DNA from: Bacteroides fragilis
GTDB lineage: Bacteria > Bacteroidota > Bacteroidia > Bacteroidales > Bacteroidaceae
Assembly: GCF_002849695.1 (NCBI RefSeq)
Contig: NZ_CP018937.1
Coordinates: 1,736,001-1,800,000, forward strand
Reading direction: 5' to 3'
Length of the DNA stretch: 64,000 bases
Made by a program: the position numbers and the translations under genes. A model generated the notes under the pieces. That model saw nothing but the letters and a program-made list of their open reading frames with translations. It ran no database searches and was not told the origin of the DNA. This document shows positions 22,607-32,383 of the stretch, one piece after another (the stretch's first letter is position 1; each line of letters opens with the position of its first letter).

Positions 22607-23389
22607 ATGGAGTTGCGTACAGTCGATGTCACTCGTTACATCATGCCGCTGCGTGAGGGTGGTTCTCTACCGGCACTGGCCGAAGCTGATGATGGTTTTA
22701 AATATGTTGTTAAGTTTCGGGGTGCAGGGCACGGAACTAAAGCACTGATAGCAGAATTGATTGGTGGTGAGATTGCACGGATGTTGGGTTTTCGTCTGCC
22801 GGAGTTGGTCTTTTTGAATTTAGATGAAGCTTTCGGACGTTCGGAAGGTGACGAAGAGATACAGGATTTATTGCAGGGAAGCCGGGGATTGAATCTGGGC
22901 TTGCATTTTCTTTCAGGCGCTTTACCATTCGATCCGGTTGTTACTGAGATCGACGGCAAACTGGCGTCACAGGTTGTATGGCTGGATGCGTTATTGACTA
23001 ATGTGGACCGTACCACGAAAAATACCAATATGCTTATGTGGCATAAAGAGTTGTGGCTGATAGATCATGGTGCCTCTCTCTTTTTTCAGCATTCATGGGT
23101 CAATTGGCACAAACATGCAATGAGTCCTTTTACTCAGATTAAAGATCATGCTCTATTGCCGCAAGCCGATAAGTTGGAGGAGGTGGATGCCGAATTTCGG
23201 GTATTACTGACATCGGAGAAGATTCGTGAGATCGTAAATTTGATTCCGGATGACTGGGTGGAGTGGCGTGACAAAAATGAAACTCCCCAAGATATCCGTG
23301 ATATCTATTACCAATTTCTTATAGAAAGGATAGAACATTCTGAAACGTTTGTAAAAGAAGCAAAACATGCCAGAGAAGCATATTTATGA
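22607..23389 (+). CDS. HipA-like kinase family protein, 260 aa
   Basis: Motifs follow the HipA-like kinase fold: FKYVVKFRGAG (Lys of the nucleotide site), AELIGGEIARMLGFRLPE, DALLTNVDRTTKNTNML (catalytic loop, D..x..N) and LWLIDHGASLFF (metal-binding Asp). Shorter than true HipA toxins and without an N-terminal HipB-interaction domain. The next gene overlaps by 23 bases and encodes a DUF3037-like protein, a known neighbour of this family. Possible toxin-antitoxin-like or signalling pair; role unproven. Confidence 0.8.
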   Translation: MELRTVDVTRYIMPLREGGSLPALAEADDGFKYVVKFRGAGHGTKALIAELIGGEIARMLGFRLPELVFLNLDEAFGRSEGDEEIQDLLQGSRGLNLGLHFLSGALPFDPVVTEIDGKLASQVVWLDALLTNVDRTTKNTNMLMWHKELWLIDHGASLFFQHSWVNWHKHAMSPFTQIKDHALLPQADKLEEVDAEFRVLLTSEKIREIVNLIPDDWVEWRDKNETPQDIRDIYYQFLIERIEHSETFVKEAKHAREAYL

Positions 23390-23750
23390 ATACGCCGTTA
23401 TCCGGATTGTTCCGAAAGTGGAACGTGAGGAGTTTATCAATGTTGGAGTTATCCTGTTTTCCAAACAAGCATGCTTTATCAGGATGCGTTATGATATCAA
23501 TGAAAAAAGGCTGAGGCTATTTGCACCGGAACTTGATATTGATTCTTTCCGTGAACATCTGGAGGCTTTTAGCAAAATTTGTGCCGGTTGCCGTACAGGA
23601 GGAGCTATTGCCCAATTGGAAATCCCGGAACGTTTTCGATGGTTGACTGCACACCGGAGTTCGTGTATTCAAACTTCAAGACCTCATGTGGGTTACTCCG
23701 ATGATCTGGAGGAGACATTGGAGCGATTGTTCCGGGAATTGGTACTTTAA
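23367..23750 (+). CDS. DUF3037-like protein, 127 aa
   Basis: The N-terminal YEYAVIRIVPKVEREEFINVGVILFS and a later LEAFSKICAG match the DUF3037 family, usually encoded next to HipA-like kinases. No catalytic residue known. The ATG at 23367 lies inside the kinase gene, so production is likely coupled. Function unknown. Confidence 0.8.
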   Translation: MPEKHIYEYAVIRIVPKVEREEFINVGVILFSKQACFIRMRYDINEKRLRLFAPELDIDSFREHLEAFSKICAGCRTGGAIAQLEIPERFRWLTAHRSSCIQTSRPHVGYSDDLEETLERLFRELVL

Positions 23751-23755
23751 TGCTT

Positions 23756-25420
23756 TTATCCTTTTGCCTCCTGATACATAAATCGTTTGATGCTCTTCTT
23801 CGCAGTTTTCTCAAATTCTTCGAAGTGAATCTTTATTTTAGTAATCTGGCAATAAGAGGGTAATTGCTGATTGAGTTCAATCCGGTTGGTTTCCATCATC
23901 CTTTCAATATCTGTTTGTGATAGTCCATGTGCAAAGGCATCATCGAAATCAGGGTAGATTAATGCCACAAGTTTATCTTTCTGGAGCAGGACTAATGATT
24001 CGGATACATAAGGCATGTTGTTGAATTTACTTTCTATTTCTTCCGGATAAATGTTCTGTCCGCTTGAAGTTAGTAACATGTTTTTACTTCGTCCACGTAC
24101 TGTGACATACCCCTCCGAATCCATTGTGGCTAAGTCTCCGGTATGGAGCCATCCGTTTACATCGATGATTTGTGAAGTCGCTTCCGGATTTTTGTAGTAC
24201 CCCAACATTAGGTTCATACCCTTACAAATGATTTCTCCGGCAATGCTTTTCGGATCAGGGGAGTCGATTTTCACTTCCATACGGCTGGTTGCTTTTCCGC
24301 ACGAAGCCTGTTTCAAGGTTTCCCAGCGACTTGAACAGATAATGGGCCCACATTCTGTCATGCCATAAGCAATGGTGTATGGAAATCCTATTTGTTTAAG
24401 GAAGGCTTCCACTTCTGCATTGAATGGAGCTCCTCCGATAATAATCTCATCGAAATTTCCCCCGAAGATCTCCATAGCGGCCTGTCGGGCAGCGGCTTTT
24501 ATTTTATCATTAACAATGGGGACCTTCAACAGCAATTTACCTATTTTATTGTCCAGTTTGGGGAGAATATCTTTTTTAATAATCTTTTCAACAATCAACG
24601 GCACACAAGAGATCACTCTCGGCTTGATTTCCGCAAATGACTGTGCAATGATCTTAGGAGACGGCATACGCGTCAGAAAGTAGAGATGGGCGCCGGCAGA
24701 GAATCCGTAAAGGAAGTCGTAGACCATGCCGAACACATGTCCCATAGGGAGCATGGAGACGATATGATCTCCCGGTTTTACCGGAAGCATCTCATGACAA
24801 TAGGCGATGTTTGACCACAAACTCCGGTATGGAAGCATAACTCCTTTGGAATAGCCGGTTGTTCCCGACGTATAATTTATGACAGCCAGTTCTTCCGGCA
24901 TTTCTTTACGGTAGGAGATATGTTCCGGGCGGAAATTTCTGGGATATCGTTGCCCGTATATTTCATTACGGTGTTCATGTGCATACGTCAGTTTATTGTT
25001 GCGCGACACAAGTGGGGCAAAATCAGTTAAGGAAGATATGCCTTCAAGTAGCGGCATCCGGTCCTCATTAAGGTTTTCCCACACCTGCTCACCTACAAAA
25101 AGCAATTTTGCTTCGGAGTGATTGACGATATTATGAATATTGTCAGCCTTAAATTCGTGTAAGATAGGAACAATGACTGCACCATAAGTCACAGTAGCCA
25201 AAAAGGTTACAGCCCAGTGGGCACTATTACGTCCACAGACAGCTATTTTATCTCCCGGCTGAATGCCGGCCATTTCTAATATGATGTGAAATTTGGCTAT
25301 TTTCCGGGCTACATCCTTATATTGAAGGGTGATTCCTTTGTAGTCTGTCAGGGCGTTTGCATCCCAGTTGTTTATGATGCTCTGTTCAATATAACCAATG
25401 AACCGTTGTTCTTGTTCCAT
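23756..25420 (-). CDS. AMP-forming acyl-CoA synthetase, 554 aa
   Basis: Adenylate-forming enzyme: P-loop-like YTSGTTGYSKG near residue 185, YGMTECGP, GWLHTGDLATMDSEGY and RGRSKNMLLTSSGQNIYPEEIE. It would activate a fatty acid with ATP and CoA. Start chosen at ATG 25420, with an A-rich leader; an ATG six codons upstream is possible. The final Lys in AKKSIKRFMY is the likely catalytic Lys. Substrate chain length cannot be told. Confidence 0.85.
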   Translation of the reverse strand: MEQEQRFIGYIEQSIINNWDANALTDYKGITLQYKDVARKIAKFHIILEMAGIQPGDKIAVCGRNSAHWAVTFLATVTYGAVIVPILHEFKADNIHNIVNHSEAKLLFVGEQVWENLNEDRMPLLEGISSLTDFAPLVSRNNKLTYAHEHRNEIYGQRYPRNFRPEHISYRKEMPEELAVINYTSGTTGYSKGVMLPYRSLWSNIAYCHEMLPVKPGDHIVSMLPMGHVFGMVYDFLYGFSAGAHLYFLTRMPSPKIIAQSFAEIKPRVISCVPLIVEKIIKKDILPKLDNKIGKLLLKVPIVNDKIKAAARQAAMEIFGGNFDEIIIGGAPFNAEVEAFLKQIGFPYTIAYGMTECGPIICSSRWETLKQASCGKATSRMEVKIDSPDPKSIAGEIICKGMNLMLGYYKNPEATSQIIDVNGWLHTGDLATMDSEGYVTVRGRSKNMLLTSSGQNIYPEEIESKFNNMPYVSESLVLLQKDKLVALIYPDFDDAFAHGLSQTDIERMMETNRIELNQQLPSYCQITKIKIHFEEFEKTAKKSIKRFMYQEAKG

Positions 25421-25561
25421 TTTGTAATTTTTGCACATTCAGTTTAAAACTGCGCAAAATTAATATTCTATTAACGGAAACCGAATTCTTTCGTAAAGTT
25501 TTACGTTAAATTAACGGAGGATGGGAGAGCTTTATTTGTCTATTATTAAGCCGATAAAAGT

Positions 25562-25616
25562 CACAGAGACACGTCTTATGATATCAGGGTGATATATAAT
25601 CTCCGTGTTCTCTGTG
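25562..25616 (-). terminator. Hairpin downstream of the antiporter gene
   Basis: CACAGAGACACG and CGTGTTCTCTGTG form a long stem with a one-base bulge around a 29-base loop, beginning 18 bases past the antiporter stop on the minus strand and followed by CTTTTAT. Confidence 0.55.
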
Positions 25617-25633
25617 TACTTCGTTATGAGCTT

Positions 25634-27100
25634 TTATTCACTCTCAGCCATTTCCTTTTTATTCTTTTCTGAGATCAGCAATAATTTGTCCCCTACATGC
25701 AGTTTTAGTGTGCCATTAGGAATCAGGAATTCATCTCCGCGTTTTACGATCATTACCAAAGTTCCTTTAGGCAGGTTCATATCTTTCAGCGTATCGGCTT
25801 CACTCAATATTTCCGAAGTGATGGTCATGTCCGAGAGGTCGGTATCTATTTCTTCGGGAAGTTCGACACCAAATTCATTTCCGGTCTTTTCAAGAGGAGT
25901 AGACAGATGCAATAAGCGTGCTACAAACGATACGCTTGTTCCTTGCACAATCAGCGAAACAATTGTGATGAAAAATACAATATTGAAAATCATATTCGAT
26001 CCTTCTACATTAGCTACTACCGGATAGGTTGCAAAAATGATAGGCACAGCTCCCCGCAGACCTACCCACGAAACGAATAAACGCGATTTCAAAGTGATTT
26101 TTCGGAAAGGCAACAGACAAAGAAATACACTTAAAGGACGCCCGATAACGATCATGAATACTCCGATAAGTAATGCTACAACAGCAACTTCAAGCATTTC
26201 GTGCGGATTGACAAGTAGTCCCAGCATGAGGAACATAATGATTTGGAATAACCATGTAAGTCCGTCCATAAACGTTGCAATTTCTTTCCGAAAGGTTATT
26301 TTATGGTTACCTACCATCATACCGGCAATGTATACAGCCAAATATCCGTTACCGCGGAGTAGGTCGGTGATGGCAAAAGTAAAGAATACAAATGACAGTA
26401 ACAGAATGGGATAAAGTGACTGGTTATCGATATTTATTTTATTAAGGATCAGTATTGCCAGCTTTCCCAGTATATATCCGGCGGCTGCGCCTACCAGAAA
26501 CTGGATGATGAATGAGCCGATAATGGTGCCTGTACCCATACCATCCGATTGGATGAACTGTATTAGGACAATGGTCAGCATATAAGCCATCGGGTCGTTG
26601 CTTCCGCTTTCCAGTTCGAGCATGGGACGCAGATTATGTTTCAGATTCATCTTCTGTGAACGGAGGATAGCGAACACGGAGGCAGAATCGGTGGACGACA
26701 TGGTCGATGCAAGCAGTAGGGAAGTAATCAGCGGGAAATGGATATTCGTCCAACCCATTCCGGAAAGATACCAAATGAACAAACCGGTGAAAAGAGCTGT
26801 GAGGAATACTCCTACAGTAGAGAGTACAATTCCCGGTGACAGGATGGGACGGATTTCTTTGAACTTAGTATCCATACCACCGGAAAACAAGATGACGCTA
26901 AGGGCTACCATACCTATAAATTGAGCGACTTTGGCGTTGTGGAACTGCAGTCCCAGACCGTCGCTTCCGAAAAACATGCCTACGAGAAGAAATAATAATA
27001 AAGCGGGTACTCCGAAACGATAGCCGGTTTTTCCGACAACAATGCTAACGAATAGTAAGATAGAACCAATGAGTAGAATGTTTTCTGCGGTAAATATCAT
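25634..27100 (-). CDS. K+(Na+)/H+ antiporter, CPA1/NhaP2 type, 488 aa
   Basis: About 12 membrane helices of the monovalent cation/proton antiporter fold: RFGVPALLLFLLVGMFFGSDG near the start, SSTDSASVFAIL (ion-binding Asp) and GSNDPMAYML. The C-terminal ~80 residues form a TrkA-C/RCK domain (LPKGTLVMIVKRGDEFLIP), usual for NhaP2/CvrA proteins, which export K+ and react to cell volume or pH. Start ATG 27100. Confidence 0.85.
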   Translation of the reverse strand: MIFTAENILLIGSILLFVSIVVGKTGYRFGVPALLLFLLVGMFFGSDGLGLQFHNAKVAQFIGMVALSVILFSGGMDTKFKEIRPILSPGIVLSTVGVFLTALFTGLFIWYLSGMGWTNIHFPLITSLLLASTMSSTDSASVFAILRSQKMNLKHNLRPMLELESGSNDPMAYMLTIVLIQFIQSDGMGTGTIIGSFIIQFLVGAAAGYILGKLAILILNKINIDNQSLYPILLLSFVFFTFAITDLLRGNGYLAVYIAGMMVGNHKITFRKEIATFMDGLTWLFQIIMFLMLGLLVNPHEMLEVAVVALLIGVFMIVIGRPLSVFLCLLPFRKITLKSRLFVSWVGLRGAVPIIFATYPVVANVEGSNMIFNIVFFITIVSLIVQGTSVSFVARLLHLSTPLEKTGNEFGVELPEEIDTDLSDMTITSEILSEADTLKDMNLPKGTLVMIVKRGDEFLIPNGTLKLHVGDKLLLISEKNKKEMAESE

Positions 27101-27211
27101 AAGCAATAAGTGCTGAAGGTTATTAATTTGTTATTTTACATTTCACTGTGCGAAGTTACTTAAATTATGTAACAAATAGAAATCCTCTTTGGATGTATTT
27201 ATGTCCCAAAT

Positions 27212-27244
27212 TGCCGTAAAATAGTTTAAAAATGTTATTTTTGC
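27212..27244 (+). promoter_or_regulatory. Promoter of the uracil permease gene
   Basis: TTG (27212-27214), 22 bases, TATTTTTG (27237-27244), ending 28 bases before the ATG at 27273. Confidence 0.6.
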
Positions 27245-27272
27245 AGCCAAAATAATATCATTCTATATCTAT

Positions 27273-28457
27273 ATGGATTCAAATCATCTTTCTCCTTTAC
27301 GTAAGGGCGTGGTAGGAGTACAGTTTCTTTTTGTGGCTTTTGGCGCTACTGTTCTCGTACCTTTATTGGTCGGACTTGACCCCTCTACAGCCTTATTTAC
27401 GGCCGGTATCGGTACACTTCTTTTTCATTTGGTAACAAAGGGGAAAGTTCCTATCTTCCTGGGCAGCAGCTTTGCGTTTATTGCTCCCATTATTAAAGCA
27501 ACCGAATTATACGGACTCGCCGGCACGCTTTCTGGAATGGTGGGGGTTGCATTGGTATACTTTGTCATGAGTGCTTTGGTCAAATGGCAGGGAATCAGAC
27601 TGATTGAACGCCTGTTCCCTCCGGTAGTTATTGGTCCGGTAATTATCTTGATCGGGCTTTCACTTGCCGGAACCGGAGTCAATATGGCAAAAGAAAACTG
27701 GACTCTTGCATTACTTTCATTACTGACTGCCGTGGTTGTATCTATCCGTGCTAAAGGACTATTGAAGCTAATACCTATCTTTTGCGGAATTATCGTGGGG
27801 TATGTTGCCGCATTGGTCTTTTATGATGTAGACCTGTCGGGAGTGAGAGATGCAGCATGGTTGGGCTTTCCGCAGTTTGTATTTCCTAAGTTCTCCTGGG
27901 AGCCTATTTTGTTTATGATGCCGGTAGCGATTGCTCCGGTGATAGAACATATCGGTGATGTGTATGTAGTAAATACTGTAACCGGAAAGGACTATGTGAA
28001 AGATCCCGGATTGCATCGAACGCTCTTGGGAGATGGTTTGGCCTGTCTTTGTGCAGGCTTGTTGGGAGGTCCTCCTGTGACTACATATTCGGAAGTAACC
28101 GGAGCGATGTCACTTACCAAGGTGACAAATCCTCAGGTAATACGAATTGCGGCGGTCACGGCAATCCTGTTTTCAGTGATCGGCAAAGTCAGTGCTTTGC
28201 TAAAGTCTATCCCTTCGGCTGTATTGGGAGGAATCATGCTGCTTCTTTTCGGTACGATTGCTTGTGCGGGAATTGCCAATCTTGTCAATAATTGCATTGA
28301 CTTGAGCCGGACGCGCAATATCATAATTGTTTCTCTGACCTTGACAATAGGCATAGGTGGAGCCGTGTTGACATGGGGTGAGTTTTCATTGTCAGGAATC
28401 GGTCTCGCTGCATTGGTAGGAGTAGGGTTGAACCTGGTGCTCCCGAGAGAAGAGTGA
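27273..28457 (+). CDS. uraA: Uracil/nucleobase permease, NCS2 family, 394 aa
   Basis: The NCS2 fold with about 14 helices. Signature blocks: FVAFGATVLVPLLVGLDPST, GSSFAFIAPI, VIEHIGDVYVVN (His-Glu substrate region) and the GGPPVTTYSEVTGAMSLT loop. UraA takes up uracil with protons. The HIGD and TYSEV blocks favour UraA/PyrP over xanthine or ascorbate carriers. Convergent with hcp and separated from it by a long hairpin. Confidence 0.88.
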   Translation: MDSNHLSPLRKGVVGVQFLFVAFGATVLVPLLVGLDPSTALFTAGIGTLLFHLVTKGKVPIFLGSSFAFIAPIIKATELYGLAGTLSGMVGVALVYFVMSALVKWQGIRLIERLFPPVVIGPVIILIGLSLAGTGVNMAKENWTLALLSLLTAVVVSIRAKGLLKLIPIFCGIIVGYVAALVFYDVDLSGVRDAAWLGFPQFVFPKFSWEPILFMMPVAIAPVIEHIGDVYVVNTVTGKDYVKDPGLHRTLLGDGLACLCAGLLGGPPVTTYSEVTGAMSLTKVTNPQVIRIAAVTAILFSVIGKVSALLKSIPSAVLGGIMLLLFGTIACAGIANLVNNCIDLSRTRNIIIVSLTLTIGIGGAVLTWGEFSLSGIGLAALVGVGLNLVLPREE

Positions 28458-28462
28458 TAAAC

Positions 28463-28533
28463 GATGAAGGGTAAACGATAAACCGGTTGTGTGCCATAGG
28501 CAAGAGTCCTCCGTTTATCGTTTACTGTTCATC
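28463..28533. terminator. Bidirectional terminator hairpin between uraA and hcp
   Basis: GTAAACGATAAAC (28471-28483) and its exact complement at 28513-28525; the stem extends with GATGAA and TTCATC after a two-base mismatch, to about 21 pairs. It sits between two convergent genes. Confidence 0.7.
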
Positions 28534-28547
28534 ATTTACCGTTCATA

Positions 28548-30179
28548 TCATGCCAGGAACCTTGCAATATCTTCATCCGCTGTGCTGATACCTCCGATTC
28601 CGAAGTTATCGATCAGTACCTGTTTTACGTTAGGTGATAAGAATGCAGGAAGTGTCGGTCCCAAATGAATCTTTTTCACTCCAAGTGCTAACAAAGCCAG
28701 CAGAACAATAACGGCTTTTTGTTCATACCACGCAATGTTATAAACGATTGGCAGATCATTGATATCTTTTAGTCCGAATACTTCCTGCAATTTCATGGCG
28801 ATGATAGCGAGCGAATAACTGTCATTACACTGTCCGGCATCCAGTACTCGGGGAATGCCGTTGATGTCTCCTAAAGGCAGCTTATTATATCGATACTTGG
28901 CACATCCTGCTGTCAGGATCACTGTATCTGCCGGAAGTTTCTCTGCAAACTCTGTGTAATAACTGCGACTTTTCATTCGGCCGTCACATCCGGCCATGAC
29001 GAAGAACTTACGGATAGCACCGCTTTTTACTGCTTCTACCACCTTATCGGCCAATGCGATTACTTGGGCATGGGCGAATCCGCCTACAATCGTACCGTTT
29101 TCTATTGCTACCGGTGGTTGGCAACGTCGTGCATGTTCAATGATGATAGAGAAGTCTTTGGGCTTTCCGTTTTTACGTTCGGGGATGTGGATAGCACCTT
29201 CCAAACCGGTGGCTCCCGTTGTGTAAATCCGATCTTTATAAGTGGCATTCGGGCGTGGTGGAACGATGCAATTGGTAGTGAAGAGGATGGGACCGTTGAA
29301 ACTCTCAAATTCCTCTTTTTGCTTCCACCAGGCATTGCCGTAATTTCCTACTAAATGCTTGTATTGCTTCAGCCGGGGATAATAATGTGCCGGCAGCATT
29401 TCACTGTGGGTATAAATGTCTATACCGGTACCTTCTGTTTGCTGTAGCAATTCTTCTATATCTTTTAGGTCATGCCCGCTGACAAGGATACCCGGATTGT
29501 TCCGGACGCCAATATTCACTTCAGATATTTCCGGATTTCCGTAATGATTGGTGTTGGCAGTATCAAGCTGGGCCATTGCCTGTACCCCATAATTTCCGGT
29601 AGTGAGTGTGAGGGTTATCAGTTCATCTACCGTAATATCTTCGCGGGTCAGTTCTGCCAGTGCGTGTTGCATAAAAGCAAATATTTCCGGGTTTTCGTAT
29701 CCTAAGTTATAGGCATGTTCTACATATGCCGCCATACCTTTAATGCCATAGTGAACCAGTTCTTTCAGTGAACGGATGTCTTCGTTCGGAGTGCGAAGTA
29801 CGCCTACAGTTTGGGCTTTTTCTTCAAACTCTGATTCATCGCCATACCAGGTACATTCATCGGGGACGGACTCGATAGTAACCTGACTACCTAAATCTTT
29901 TTTAAGTTCGAGGCCCTTCTTTATTTTTTCAATAATGGCCCGTTTGTCAAAATTGGCGTTTGTAATAGTGACAAACAAGGCATCGAAGATGAACTTATCT
30001 GCCTGGGCAGAAGAACGTCCTTCTTTGCGTAATGCCTCGTTGTAGACTGCGATTCCGCGTACAACAAAAAGCAAGAGGTCTTGCATATTGGCTACTTCGG
30101 GAGTTTTCCCGCATACTCCGCTAAGGATACAGCCTGTACCTTTTGCGGTTTCCTGACACTGATAACAGAACATACTCAT
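28548..30179 (-). CDS. hcp: Hybrid cluster protein (hydroxylamine reductase), 543 aa
   Basis: The N-terminus has the cluster-binding pattern C-x2-C-x8-C-x5-C ([13 protein letters not shown]...C) of the anaerobe-type [4Fe-4S] Hcp. Later hybrid-cluster ligands lie in [31 protein letters not shown] and [11 protein letters not shown]. Full length for the family. Hcp reduces NO or hydroxylamine and protects against nitrosative stress. The promoter has an activator-placed palindrome and a Crp/Fnr gene lies upstream on the same strand. Confidence 0.93.
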   Translation of the reverse strand: MSMFCYQCQETAKGTGCILSGVCGKTPEVANMQDLLLFVVRGIAVYNEALRKEGRSSAQADKFIFDALFVTITNANFDKRAIIEKIKKGLELKKDLGSQVTIESVPDECTWYGDESEFEEKAQTVGVLRTPNEDIRSLKELVHYGIKGMAAYVEHAYNLGYENPEIFAFMQHALAELTREDITVDELITLTLTTGNYGVQAMAQLDTANTNHYGNPEISEVNIGVRNNPGILVSGHDLKDIEELLQQTEGTGIDIYTHSEMLPAHYYPRLKQYKHLVGNYGNAWWKQKEEFESFNGPILFTTNCIVPPRPNATYKDRIYTTGATGLEGAIHIPERKNGKPKDFSIIIEHARRCQPPVAIENGTIVGGFAHAQVIALADKVVEAVKSGAIRKFFVMAGCDGRMKSRSYYTEFAEKLPADTVILTAGCAKYRYNKLPLGDINGIPRVLDAGQCNDSYSLAIIAMKLQEVFGLKDINDLPIVYNIAWYEQKAVIVLLALLALGVKKIHLGPTLPAFLSPNVKQVLIDNFGIGGISTADEDIARFLA

Positions 30180-30214
30180 AATTCTTACGTATTAATTGGT
30201 TTCTTAATTGAAGG

Positions 30215-30222
30215 CAAAGATA
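30215..30222 (-). promoter_or_regulatory. -7 element of hcp
   Basis: TATCTTTG on the minus strand, 36 bases before the ATG. No TTTG or TTG at the -33 position, as expected of a promoter that needs an activator. Confidence 0.55.
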
Positions 30223-30244
30223 GGTGGAGGATTTGAGGTAGTTC

Positions 30245-30260
30245 TGTAACCAATGTTACA
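30245..30260 (-). promoter_or_regulatory. Candidate operator of the Crp/Fnr regulator at hcp
   Basis: Perfect palindrome TGTAAC-CAAT-GTTACA. Its centre lies about 40 bases before the predicted hcp start site, the class II activator position of Crp/Fnr proteins. Same-strand regulator gene 26 bases away. HcpR-type control of hcp is known in Bacteroidales; the match to a published motif was not checked. Confidence 0.6.
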
Positions 30261-30285
30261 AACAATAGAAAAAAGATTGGAGATT

Positions 30286-30951
30286 TTATTGTATCAACTG
30301 CATTAAATCTTCTTTTCTCAGGATATGCACTAATTTCCGGTCTGTTCTGATCAGGCCATCATCCTGCATGTGTGCCAGTTCGCGTGCCAGTGAGGGGCGT
30401 GACACTCCGAAATAATCGGCCAATTCTTGCTGTGAGCGATCGAGTAGTATAGGATTTCCCTCCTGCTGTTTTGAAATCCGGAGCAGGTACGAGGCCAGTT
30501 TTTGCCGGATCGTCTTGAAAGACATAAAAAATAGTTTGTCGGCAAGTGTCCGGGCATAATTGGCCGAAAGGTTCATATAGTTTTCTAAGAATCTCTCATT
30601 TCTCCGGAATAGCTTCAGTACACTTTCTTTAGGAATTTCAAAAATCTCAGTAGCTTCGTTTGCTGTGACCTCTACCGGGTAACGATTGTCGGCACCAAAC
30701 AAGAAAAGTGGGGCTATCGCACGAGGGGCAGTAATATCCTCTACTTTAATCAGTCTGCCCGAATAATCGATCATTTCTCCCCGGACACTGCCCTTTAGCA
30801 ATATCATCAGCCGGTTGCATACGTCACCTTGTCTGACAAGAATGTCACCTTTGCGGAACATACGGAGGTGAGAAACGATTCCGTCAAAATCACGGGATAG
30901 CGTTTCGGGCGAAATTCCGTGGAATAAAGGGTTGTTAGCAAGATAGGTCAT
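30286..30951 (-). CDS. Crp/Fnr-family regulator, probable HcpR, 221 aa
   Basis: N-terminal cyclic-nucleotide-binding-like barrel (FRKGDILVRQGDVCNRLMIL), a long dimer helix and a C-terminal winged helix with LDRSQQELADYFGVSRPSLA as the recognition element. No N-terminal Cys cluster, so it is not an FNR-type iron-sulphur sensor. In related bacteria HcpR activates hcp in response to NO. Its position directly upstream of hcp and the palindrome between them support this. Confidence 0.85.
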   Translation of the reverse strand: MTYLANNPLFHGISPETLSRDFDGIVSHLRMFRKGDILVRQGDVCNRLMILLKGSVRGEMIDYSGRLIKVEDITAPRAIAPLFLFGADNRYPVEVTANEATEIFEIPKESVLKLFRRNERFLENYMNLSANYARTLADKLFFMSFKTIRQKLASYLLRISKQQEGNPILLDRSQQELADYFGVSRPSLARELAHMQDDGLIRTDRKLVHILRKEDLMQLIQ

Positions 30952-31069
30952 GGCTTTAAAGATTGAATTGATATATTATTAATAACAGGAATCTTTTCTC
31001 ATTGTTTGCCGGTAACTGTTGCTATTGCGTTGCTAATAATACTGATATCGCATTTTGGAAACAATGGTT

Positions 31070-32383
31070 TTACTTAAATTTCAGCACAAATTTAGTTTCT
31101 TTACCCGGTAATAAAGTGATGCTTCCTCCGGACAGACGCATGATCTGGCGAGAGATGCTAAGTCCGATGCCGCTACCTCCCTCTTTAGTCGTAAAGAATG
31201 GGATGAAGATATGGTCTGCTATTTCCGGGGGAATGACGGGACCATTGTTCTTGATTTCTATCAGTATCTCTTCCGAATCGTTACAGCGGGCACTGATTTC
31301 TATTTTTCCGTCAGCTTGTGTACCAATAGCTTGAATTGCATTTTTGAGCAGATTGATGACAACCTGCGAGATTAGATTTTCATCGGCATAAACAATTAAG
31401 TCGGCAGGAGAAATATCTGTATGAAACGTGATGTTTTTGCAAGTGTTCTGATGCCGTGCCAGTTCTACCATGCGATCGATGAAGGCTTTTACATAAAACA
31501 AAGATGGTTCGGGAGTGGGGATACGGGTAAAACGTCGATAAGACTCTACAAAAGCTAATAACCCTTTCCCTGTAGTGCTGATGGTCTGGAGACCACTGCG
31601 TATTTCTTCGTCAGGGGTATCGGAAAGTGAGAGTAGGGTATCGCTCAGTGAAGTGATGGGAGTTACCGAATTCATTATTTCGTGAGTCAATACACGCGTC
31701 AGGCGTATCCACGAATCAATTTCCTTTTCGTCCAATTCGCTGTTGATGTCGCTGAGGGCGAGGATGCGTAAATGTTCTTTGCGTATTGTAATATCCGATA
31801 CGCGAATGGAAAGATTGACTGTGCCCCGTTCATTATTAAAAGTAATCTGTAGTTTTTCTCCGGTACGGCAGAATTCCACCTTTTGCATCAATGTCACATC
31901 TACTTTACTCAGTTGGCGGATGTGAGTGAGTACATTCAATCCTAACAGACGGAGTGCTTCGTTATTTTTTTGATAGATGGCTCCATTATCGTTGAGCACT
32001 AATACTCCTGTGTTTATACAGTCAAGAATAAGTTCATAGTACTTCTCTTGTTGTGCCGTTTCCGATTTTACATTATATAATATGTGTCCCACCCGGTTCA
32101 GTGCACGATTGATGTCCCGGGTTTCGGGTGTGGTTTTTTCTTCCGGGAAGTGAATGGCATTGTCGTTGTTCTCAAGCGCATCGATCATGAAAAGAACCCG
32201 CTTGGTATGGATGCGGTATAGAGATAATTGCCACCAGATGCTGAAGATTAAAAAACAGAGGCTCAATATCATCCAAACGAAGTCTCTGTTTGAGTAAAAC
32301 AGAGCCGCTGTTATGGCAAAACAGAGGCTCACTCCGAGGCGGAACCAATATCGTTCGGTAAGTAGTTTGATGTGAGTCTTCAT
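31070..32383 (-). CDS. Sensor histidine kinase, NtrB-like, 437 aa
   Basis: Two N-terminal membrane helices (about residues 15-30 and 36-55) with almost no periplasmic loop between them, a PAS-like region (LILDCINTGVLVLNDNGAIY), the phospho-acceptor His in VLTHEIMNSVTPI near residue 235, and an ATPase domain with LLKNAIQAI (N box) and GGSGIGLSISRQIM (G box). Its start overlaps the end of the regulator gene by 4 bases. It probably phosphorylates that regulator; the signal is unknown and may be sensed in the membrane, as in kinases paired with ABC exporters. Confidence 0.88.
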   Translation of the reverse strand: MKTHIKLLTERYWFRLGVSLCFAITAALFYSNRDFVWMILSLCFLIFSIWWQLSLYRIHTKRVLFMIDALENNDNAIHFPEEKTTPETRDINRALNRVGHILYNVKSETAQQEKYYELILDCINTGVLVLNDNGAIYQKNNEALRLLGLNVLTHIRQLSKVDVTLMQKVEFCRTGEKLQITFNNERGTVNLSIRVSDITIRKEHLRILALSDINSELDEKEIDSWIRLTRVLTHEIMNSVTPITSLSDTLLSLSDTPDEEIRSGLQTISTTGKGLLAFVESYRRFTRIPTPEPSLFYVKAFIDRMVELARHQNTCKNITFHTDISPADLIVYADENLISQVVINLLKNAIQAIGTQADGKIEISARCNDSEEILIEIKNNGPVIPPEIADHIFIPFFTTKEGGSGIGLSISRQIMRLSGGSITLLPGKETKFVLKFK

